This document shows, in pieces, positions 56,439-64,000 of a DNA stretch of 64,000 nucleotides. This DNA comes from Algihabitans albus. GTDB taxonomy: Bacteria > Pseudomonadota > Alphaproteobacteria > Kiloniellales > DSM-21159. A model generated the notes under the pieces. That model searched no databases. It was not told where the DNA came from and was given only the letters and a program-made list of their open reading frames with translations. Positions within the stretch are counted from its first letter, which is position 1; each line of letters begins with the position of its first letter. The DNA lies in contig NZ_QXNY01000004.1 of NCBI RefSeq assembly GCF_003572205.1, forward strand, positions 62,548-126,547, in the 5' to 3' direction. A program made the position numbers and the translations under genes.

Positions 56439-56439
<1 letters not shown>
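55147..56439 (-). CDS. proA: Gamma-glutamyl phosphate reductase
   Basis: The 430-residue aldehyde dehydrogenase-like protein contains the catalytic Cys in MRRTGICGATETLLIDR, VPLGVVGIVYESRPNVTADA, GNAAILRGGSES and VIVPRGGRGLI, as in ProA. It reduces gamma-glutamyl phosphate to glutamate semialdehyde for proline synthesis. The start overlaps the proB stop by one base, so both proline enzymes are translated together. Confidence 0.95.
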
Positions 56440-58711
<2,272 letters not shown>

Positions 58712-58734
58712 TCAGTTCCGAAAGAGCATTCACG

Positions 58735-58775
58735 GCCCAAAAAGAAAACGGGGGAGCGACCCTGCACTCCCCCGT
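58735..58775 (-). terminator. Rho-independent terminator after rpmA
   Basis: On the minus strand a 9-bp stem (ACGGGGGAG with CTCCCCCGT, 10-base loop) is followed by TTTTCTTTTT (58738-58747). It lies 50 bases after the rpmA stop and separates the ribosomal-protein transcript from obgE. Readthrough to obgE may still occur. Confidence 0.85.
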
Positions 58776-58824
58776 CCGTGATCTTCGAACCCTACCGGCT
58801 CGGTCGCGTGCGACGGCGGCGCGC

Positions 58825-59094
58825 CTACTCCGCGGCCTCCGGCAAGGGATCGACCGAAACGTACGTACGGTTGCCGGCCCTCTTGGCGAAGGAAACCTTG
58901 CCTTCGATCAGCGCGAAGATCGTGTGATCCTTGCCGAGGCCCACATTGCTGCCCGGCCGCCACTTGGTGCCACGCTGGCGCACGATGATGTTTCCGGCAA
59001 GCACCTGCTCGCCGCCGAACTTCTTGACGCCCAGGCGCCGACCGGCCGTATCGCGCCCGTTGCGCGAGCTGCCCCCTGCCTTTTTATGTGCCAT
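58825..59094 (-). CDS. rpmA: 50S ribosomal protein L27
   Basis: The 89-residue protein starts [20 protein letters not shown] and contains [20 protein letters not shown] and [18 protein letters not shown], the L27 signature. It lies near the peptidyl-transferase centre. It follows rplU by 6 bases, in the usual order. Confidence 0.98.
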   Translation of the reverse strand: MAHKKAGGSSRNGRDTAGRRLGVKKFGGEQVLAGNIIVRQRGTKWRPGSNVGLGKDHTIFALIEGKVSFAKRAGNRTYVSVDPLPEAAE

Positions 59095-59100
59095 GGGATT

Positions 59101-59526
59101 CTACTCCGCTTTTGCTTCTTCGCCGGCTGTGCCAGCGGTCTCGACCGAAGCCTCCACGGGAGCTTCGGCGCTTTCGGCTTTCTTCTTTGCCGCCGCCTTC
59201 TTCGGCGTCTTGCCGTCCAGCGCGATGTCGGTGACCTGCAGCACCGTCAGTTGCTGGCGATGACCGTTCTTCGTGCGCGAGTGCTTGCGGCGGCGCTTCT
59301 TGAAGACGATCAGCTTCTCGCCACGGGTCTGTTCGACCACCGTCGCGGTCACACTGGCGCCCTCGATGCGCGGTGCACCCAGGGTGGTACCCTGGTCGCC
59401 ACCGACCATAAGCACCTCGTCCAGGGTGACGGTCTCGCCGGGCTCGGCGGACAGCTTCTCGACGGTCAAGCGGTCGTCTTTGGCGACCCGGTACTGCTTG
59501 CCGCCCGTCTTGATGACTGCGAACAT
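59101..59526 (-). CDS. rplU: 50S ribosomal protein L21 with extended C-terminus
   Basis: The 141-residue protein starts [20 protein letters not shown] and contains [19 protein letters not shown], the L21 core, through [21 protein letters not shown] 35-residue Ala/Lys/Glu-rich tail follows, common in alphaproteobacteria. The start at 59526 matches all homologues; the frame upstream is not used. A near-consensus promoter lies about 75 bases upstream. Confidence 0.97.
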   Translation of the reverse strand: MFAVIKTGGKQYRVAKDDRLTVEKLSAEPGETVTLDEVLMVGGDQGTTLGAPRIEGASVTATVVEQTRGEKLIVFKKRRRKHSRTKNGHRQQLTVLQVTDIALDGKTPKKAAAKKKAESAEAPVEASVETAGTAGEEAKAE

Positions 59527-59599
59527 CGTTTGCGCTCTTCGGCTAAAGCTCATCAGTAGGGAACGCGCGCTGACGTCGAGGCCGCGCGCGAAGGCCGGG

Positions 59600-59627
59600 A
59601 CTATAGGGATGGGTGCGCGGCTGTCAA
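59600..59627 (-). promoter_or_regulatory. Sigma-70-type promoter of rplU-rpmA
   Basis: On the minus strand, a perfect TTGACA (59622-59627) is followed 16 bases later by TATAGT (59600-59605), which differs from the -10 consensus at the fifth position. The predicted start lies about 65-70 bases upstream of the rplU ATG, leaving a short leader that could be controlled by L21 or other factors. Confidence 0.75.
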
Positions 59628-59807
59628 GGGACAGACTGCGCAGCCGGCCAGGGTTTTGGCAGGGATTTCCGCCTCTGCAGTGGCCTGTTTCTGGGTTCGA
59701 CAGCAGACCTCGGGCGCGATCCCTATCGCGGAGGTTCGCCTCGCGCTTCGATACCGGCGAACGCGATGTCTGGACCGAACTCGAATGCAGCGGCGGGCTC
59801 CAAGGCA

Positions 59808-60833
59808 TCACCCCGAGCGGAGCACCTCGGTCGCAGGCCCGTTGCGTTCGAACCCCTGGACCAGCAACTTGCCGCTGTGCGGCTCCGCCAGCAAGGCCAA
59901 GCGCGTCGTGGGATTGAGGACGGGCGGAACGAGAAAAGCCAGAGTCCCCTCAGTTTCATCGCAGGACCTCTCACGCCAGTTCGCCAAGGCGGCGGCACGT
60001 TCGGCACTTTCCGCGCCACGCGGGCGCCAGCGGCCGGGAAAAGCCTTGAAATGGTTGGCGGCACAGGCCCCACCGCAATCCTGGCCTTCGCGCACTTGAA
60101 CGTCGATCTCCAGGCGCTCGATCACGCAGGTTTCCTCCGGAGCCAAGCCTGCCAAGACGAAGATCGCCGGCAGGGCCAGCGCGGCGCTCGACAGAAGCTC
60201 CTTGGCCTCCGAATAGCTGCCGCAGGTTTCGAAGGCACGACGCAGCAGGTGCGCCGGCGGCAAACCGTCGTTGCCCCACCAGCGGCGGCGCGCGGCGATC
60301 CAGTCCAAGGGCAGAAGCCCCGTCACCCGACGCAGCGGCGCCTGATTGAAGGCGGCGGCGAAACGGCCGGGGGCTTGCGCCTGGATGACCCCGGCAAAAC
60401 CCGGCCAGGTCAGGTTCGTCCAAGGACCGGCCGGTCCTTCCAAGTGCGCGGCCACCACTTGCCGGCCCAGACCGTCGTTGGGCCAGTCGAGCACGCGCAG
60501 GAGCTGCGCCGCCTCTCCATCCGCCGCCGGCGCAGCCCGGGTGGTGCAGCCCCATTCGTGATTGATGTTGAGGAAGTAGCCGCCCGGCCGCCCGATCGCG
60601 TCGGCCAAGCCATCGATCTCGGCAAGATAGGGGTTGCCGCCGCGCGCCAGCCAGCGCCGCGACAAGGCATCGGCCGCACGGACCACGAAGGTCGGCCAAC
60701 GGCGAACGCCCTGCTTCAGCAAGGTCATCGCGCGGTCGCGCTCGGCCGCCAGCAGCCTGGCCGCCCAGTCGTGACCAGGCAGATGAAGCTGCGGGATCTC
60801 GGCCCGAGGGTTTGTGGGGGTCTCGACGATCAT
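59808..60833 (-). CDS. Ntn-hydrolase (C45/acid-ceramidase-like) family protein
   Basis: The 341-residue protein has a central motif [16 protein letters not shown], where the Cys after Gly is the expected N-terminal nucleophile of C45-type acyltransferases and acid ceramidase relatives. Further matches are [38 protein letters not shown], and the final half with [17 protein letters not shown]. It may hydrolyse acyl-amide bonds of an unknown substrate. The ATG at 60833 is chosen to start the conserved part. It is on the same strand as rplU, 281 bp upstream. Confidence 0.72.
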   Translation of the reverse strand: MIVETPTNPRAEIPQLHLPGHDWAARLLAAERDRAMTLLKQGVRRWPTFVVRAADALSRRWLARGGNPYLAEIDGLADAIGRPGGYFLNINHEWGCTTRAAPAADGEAAQLLRVLDWPNDGLGRQVVAAHLEGPAGPWTNLTWPGFAGVIQAQAPGRFAAAFNQAPLRRVTGLLPLDWIAARRRWWGNDGLPPAHLLRRAFETCGSYSEAKELLSSAALALPAIFVLAGLAPEETCVIERLEIDVQVREGQDCGGACAANHFKAFPGRWRPRGAESAERAAALANWRERSCDETEGTLAFLVPPVLNPTTRLALLAEPHSGKLLVQGFERNGPATEVLRSG

Positions 60834-61009
60834 GTACGGAGGATCGCACGAAAGACAGCGGCAGTTGAACGCCAGACCTCTGGCCACGCTTGCGTTCGTG
60901 GAAGAGGCACTTTAGATAACCGATCTTCCGCGGGGCCACTCGCCGTGGAAAGGGCCGTCCCGACCGACGATCTGCCGCAACCGGCAGAGGCCGAGGCGAG
61001 TCCCTCAGT

Positions 61010-61099
61010 GGAGAGGTGCCGGAGTGGTTGAACGGGACGGTCTCGAAAACCGTTGTGCGTGTGAGCGCACCGAGGGTTCGAATCCCTCTCTCTCCGCCA
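61010..61099 (+). tRNA. tRNA-Ser (anticodon CGA)
   Basis: A 90-base tRNA begins GGAGAGGTGCCGGAGTGG, has an anticodon arm ACGGT-CTCGAAA-ACCGT, a long variable arm typical of serine tRNAs (TGTGCGTGTGAGCGCA), T-arm GGTTCGAATCC, and an acceptor stem ending in CTCTCC, G73 and an encoded CCA (61097-61099). The anticodon is CGA. Confidence 0.95.
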
Positions 61100-61250
61100 T
61101 TCGTCTTCATCGCAGGACAGGAAACGACGCCTCCGCAAACGTCCGTTTAGAGGACGCAGGGTCGCTATCCAGTTCACGCGATACGTCAAAACCGAAGGCC
61201 AGGCTGGGGAAGAATGCGGATAGCGGGTTAGTGTGGCTCCAAAGTCGATC

Positions 61251-62045
61251 TCATTCTCCGTAAATCACCGGAAACCAGTCTTCACGCAGTTTATCGCCTG
61301 CCGTCATCCCATGATCCGGAAACGGCGGTGACGTCGGGCCGAGACGTTCGACGTATCGCGCATCGTCTCCCAACAGTCTCAGCGAGAAAGCACGGCGCCG
61401 ATGTGCCGAAGTGTTGCCCCGCGCTCCATGGAGAATGCCGAAATTGAAAGCAACCGCATCGCCAGGCTCCATTTCCCACTCTCGTATATCCATCGCTTCC
61501 GCATCCGGGTCTGGCACCGGCATGTAGATTTCGTCATCGACATAGAAGTTGTCGTCGTTCAACCAACGGGTTGGCAGTACGGGTTTTTCCCATTTATGAG
61601 AGCCTGCGACACATCGCAGGGATGCTTCCCTGACGGGATCCATAGGCGACCAGAAGGAGACGTTCTGAGCACCGCCGACAAAATAGTACGGCTGATCCTG
61701 GTGCCATGGTGTGGGTTTGGTGATTCCCGGCTCCTTAACCAATACATGCTCATGAAATATCTGCACGGATTTTGATTGCATCAGATCCGCGGCGACCTCC
61801 GCCGCTGGAGAATTCGTTATGACCTTTTCGAATTCTGGGATGCGCGTCCAATTGCAATAATCGTCAAAAAAGCGCCCGCCATCGCCGGACTTCAGATTCT
61901 CGGCGGCATAGGGGCCGGGCTCCGCCATATTTGCTTCAATACCGTCGCGGACTTCAGAAATGAAATTGGCGAACAGACCTTTCACCAAGACAACGCCATC
62001 ACGCTGGAATGTGTCGATATGGTCCTGTGTGACGAGACGGTGCAT
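61251..62045 (-). CDS. Phytanoyl-CoA dioxygenase (PhyH) family protein
   Basis: The 264-residue protein has the iron-binding HxD in TPWHQDQPYYFVGG, a distal His in NFGILHGARGNTSAHRRRA, and an Arg in RRRAFSLRLLGDD for 2-oxoglutarate binding. An N-terminal FQRDGVVLVKGLF matches the family start. It would be an Fe(II)/2-oxoglutarate oxygenase acting on an unknown substrate. Base composition is lower in GC than in the neighbouring genes, so transfer is possible. It is divergent from the MerR-type gene. Confidence 0.88.
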   Translation of the reverse strand: MHRLVTQDHIDTFQRDGVVLVKGLFANFISEVRDGIEANMAEPGPYAAENLKSGDGGRFFDDYCNWTRIPEFEKVITNSPAAEVAADLMQSKSVQIFHEHVLVKEPGITKPTPWHQDQPYYFVGGAQNVSFWSPMDPVREASLRCVAGSHKWEKPVLPTRWLNDDNFYVDDEIYMPVPDPDAEAMDIREWEMEPGDAVAFNFGILHGARGNTSAHRRRAFSLRLLGDDARYVERLGPTSPPFPDHGMTAGDKLREDWFPVIYGE

Positions 62046-62534
62046 TTCGATCTCCTCAGGATTTCTATCGAAGATAAACTACGCTCGCCGCCAGCCGACA
62101 ACCAAGCCAAACAAGCGCTGCATCCGAACGATACTCTCGAAGGGCTTGGAGCTGACCCCGGCGCCTTCCCTTGGTGTCTTGGCGCTACAGCGAAATCATA
62201 GTTCGCACCTTTATCTCGCAGAGCCAATCACTCCCCGTCGATTGCACCCCTAACTTTCCTCAGTAAACGGTTATCGTCGTTTGCCGACGTTTGTTTGTGC
62301 TCCGAAATCCCGCTGTTGGCGGGGGGTGGCGCGGAGGATCGTCCTCCACGCCAAAACCGCCGAAAGCCCTCGACCGAAGCAATGACGTCAGAGGCGCCCG
62401 AACCGAGTCCTCCGGAGCGATTCCGAGGCAGATCCGAGACGGTCAGATCGCCGTCAGCGCGAAAATCCGGTTGACCCGGCCCCTGCGGCCGCCCCGATAA
62501 GATGAGCCGTCGTCCCACAGCGAGGTGATTCGTG
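62046..62534. other. Intergenic region between PhyH and MerR-P-loop genes
   Basis: This 489-bp divergent region contains no gene I can support. Overlapping antisense frames have no ribosome binding site and are rich in Arg/Gly/Pro. It should hold the two divergent promoters; MerR-type regulators usually bind between an extended spacer, but I found no convincing palindromic operator. Confidence 0.45.
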
Positions 62535-63569
62535 ATGAACGCGTCCGCCCAATTCCTGATGCCGTCGGAAGCGGCCAAGCGCCTTGGCGTGTCGACCAAG
62601 GCTCTGCGGCTCTACGAACAGCACGGCTTGATCATCCCGCTTCGCAGCGCGGCGGGATGGCGGGCCTACGGTCCCGACGACATGAGCCGCGCCGCCGAGA
62701 TCGTCGCGCTTCGCGCGCTCGGCTTCAGCCTCGCCCAGGTTGCGCGCGTGTTGAAGAGCGATCCCGAAGGCCTCGGGCAGGCCCTGGCCGCACATGAGGC
62801 AACACTCGAATCTCAGATGCGCCAGCTCGCAGGTACGCTGGAGAAGATCCGGGGATTGCTGCGGCAGCTTCCGGGCGGCCGGGTACCCACTGCGGGTGAA
62901 CTGACAGAATTGCTGGCGTCGGCGGGCGAGCTTGTGGTGACGTTCGACCTTCCCTGGCCCTGGGGAGGTGAGCAATTCGAACTCCGCCACATTCGGCCGC
63001 TGACCTGCATCATCGGCCCGCTCGGAAGCGGTAAGACCAGGTTCGCGAAACGCTTGGCCGAAGCACTGCCCAAGGCCGCGTTTCTCGGTCTGGAGCGTCT
63101 AGCCAAGAGTGGAACCGAGCTACGACGGCAGGTCGGCGCCGACCCGCTGCTCGGGTCGCGGATCGATCAGACTCTCGCTTGGCTCGTCGAAGACGGCGCC
63201 GACATGACCGACGCCCTGATTGCCCTCGTCGCAGGACTGGAGGCCGAAGGCCCGACCGTCCTGGTCGTCGACATGATCGAACAGGGACTCAAAGAAGCCG
63301 CTCAACAAGCAGTGATCGCGCATCTTCGACGGCGAGGACCCGGGGAGCGTCCACTCTTCCTGATCACCCGCTCGAGCGCGATCCTGGACTTGGAGACCGT
63401 GGGTGCCAAGGAGACGATCATTCTCTGTCCCGCCAACCACAGTTACCCCGTCTACGTCCAACCCTACCCAGGCAGTCCGGGCTATGAGGCCGTGGCCACC
63501 TGTCTGGCATCACCCGAGGTCCGGGCGCGGACAGACGGAGTCGTTGCCTGGCGGCCAGAAGCGGTTTGA
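62535..63569 (+). CDS. MerR-type HTH regulator fused to a P-loop ATPase domain
   Basis: The 344-residue protein has an N-terminal MerR winged HTH (SEAAKRLGVSTKALRLYEQ at about 11-29, then RAYGPDDMSRAAEIVALRAL) and a coiled-coil dimerisation helix (about 80-120). The C-terminal domain has a Walker A GPLGSGKTRFAKRL (about 161-174) and a Walker B PTVLVVDMIEQGLKE (about 242-255). MerR proteins usually end in a short effector-binding part, so the ATPase is unusual. The ATG at 62535 has GAGG 9 bases upstream. It may sense a nucleotide or ligand and control the adjacent divergent gene or its own promoter. Confidence 0.82.
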   Translation: MNASAQFLMPSEAAKRLGVSTKALRLYEQHGLIIPLRSAAGWRAYGPDDMSRAAEIVALRALGFSLAQVARVLKSDPEGLGQALAAHEATLESQMRQLAGTLEKIRGLLRQLPGGRVPTAGELTELLASAGELVVTFDLPWPWGGEQFELRHIRPLTCIIGPLGSGKTRFAKRLAEALPKAAFLGLERLAKSGTELRRQVGADPLLGSRIDQTLAWLVEDGADMTDALIALVAGLEAEGPTVLVVDMIEQGLKEAAQQAVIAHLRRRGPGERPLFLITRSSAILDLETVGAKETIILCPANHSYPVYVQPYPGSPGYEAVATCLASPEVRARTDGVVAWRPEAV

Positions 63570-63850
63570 TCGATCGAAAGAGGGCTTGAGGCCCTGCCGT
63601 TCCGGGGCCGTCCGAACGACCGAACTTTGCCTCAAGCTCTTCGAGAGCCGCCGAAACCGCCAATGCAGGCCGTCGATAGTGACCGCTGTCTCCCAGGCTG
63701 CTGGCGATCCGCAAGATCCGCACGCCGTTTTCGCAAAAATACCATTTCACATAGAATTTTTTGAGATCTGCACAGTCAAAAGACGAATTTTTCTTTTTCC
63801 GCACCCGATTTATATTCGAAGCCAAAGTAAGATATCGGCCATTAATGTAG

Positions 63851-63868
63851 GTATATCAATGAATATAC
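63851..63868. promoter_or_regulatory. Inverted repeat GTATAT-N6-ATATAC
   Basis: A perfect 6-bp inverted repeat with a 6-bp spacer lies in the AT-rich stretch (about 63700-63900) upstream of the gene that begins at the window edge. It may be an operator. No gene is evident in the 380 bp after the MerR-type stop. Confidence 0.3.
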
Positions 63869-63948
63869 GATTTTTAATGCAACCTTAACAGACGCAATCT
63901 AGTTTTAACCATCGCCTGCGGGCTGTGGCCTGCCCAAGGGAGATACCC

Positions 63949-64000
63949 TTGCGACTCAACCGTTCCGCCGTGGTCGCCATGACATCTCACTTCGCCCGTC
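63949..64000 (+). CDS. Possible start of a protein-coding gene, truncated by the window edge
   Basis: A TTG at 63949 is preceded by AAGGGAGAT about 9 bases upstream and opens the frame MRLNRSAVVAMTSHFAR, which is still open at the window end. An internal ATG in the same frame at 63979 is an alternative start. Only 17 codons are visible, so the product is unknown. Confidence 0.35.
   Translation, partial: MRLNRSAVVAMTSHFAR

Noticed and set aside
59971-61110. Minus-strand frame with GIRTLGALTRTTVFETVPFNHSG
   Set aside because: It translates the tRNA-Ser gene in antisense and then overlaps the Ntn-hydrolase gene in another frame.
62228-62599. 123-codon minus-strand frame in the PhyH/MerR divergent region
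   Set aside because: It overlaps the MerR start, has no ribosome binding site and is rich in Arg, Gly and Pro like other shadows.

Overview
The window is GC-rich DNA from an alphaproteobacterium, most likely a Rhodospirillales-type lineage. This is inferred from the gene order rplU-rpmA-obgE-proB-proA-nadD-rsfS-rlmH-envC-ctpA-yibQ-like-rppH, the compact atpHAGDC operon, an RpoH-type sigma factor and high GC with GTG/TTG starts; it is not proved by a marker gene. It has two parts: the right-hand two thirds of a transposable prophage (about 1-22349) and ordinary chromosome (about 22400-64000).

Prophage, 1-22349. The capsid genes are Mu-like: the C-terminus of a head morphogenesis protein with a PBECR-type nuclease domain, I-type protease/scaffold, cement protein, gpT-type major capsid, FluMu-type small protein, gp36/DUF1320, and gpG-type virion morphogenesis. 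The tail is siphophage-like: terminator, tube protein, gpG/gpGT chaperones joined by a programmed -1 frameshift signal, tape measure, M-like, DUF1833 (L-like), NlpC/P60 (K-like), a J-like tip, and two tail-fibre/partner modules. This combination resembles transposable siphophages such as D3112, B3 and RcapMu. All these genes run on the + strand, mostly with ATGA or GTGA overlaps. Converging on them is a lower-GC minus-strand cassette (19196-21246): a membrane-tethered thermonuclease, a three-helix membrane protein with a 15-bp tandem repeat, and a short coiled-coil protein. It looks like a lysogenic-conversion (moron) cassette. A D12-class adenine methylase and two tandem 23-bp repeats follow; the repeats end in ACA at about 22349 and are a good candidate for the right end of the phage. 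Repressor, transposase, lysis, terminase and portal genes are not in the window and presumably lie to the left.

Chromosome, 22405-39760. This part holds tRNA-Arg(CCT), a secreted trypsin-like protease with a probably frameshifted partner upstream, a PagL-like lipid A deacylase, prolyl aminopeptidase, and a thioesterase. A degenerate secreted SNase-like protein is coupled to an M48 metallopeptidase. Then come an adenylate cyclase, nitronate monooxygenase divergent from a LysR regulator, rpoH, an MFS transporter behind paired AGTACT operator-like sites, and xerC-DUF484-fsa facing priA.

Chromosome, 40111-64000. The F1 ATP synthase operon atpHAGDC ends in a clear terminator. It is followed by a ferritin-like di-iron protein and a convergent 720-residue coiled-coil protein of unknown function that carries an AT-rich patch. 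A long minus-strand block encodes RNA turnover (RppH), envelope functions (YibQ-like, CtpA, EnvC), ribosome maturation (RlmH, RsfS, ObgE, L27, L21), NAD synthesis (NadD) and proline synthesis (ProB, ProA). A near-consensus sigma-70 promoter precedes rplU and an intrinsic terminator follows rpmA. The window ends with an Ntn-hydrolase-like protein, tRNA-Ser(CGA), a PhyH-family dioxygenase, and an unusual MerR regulator fused to a P-loop ATPase domain.
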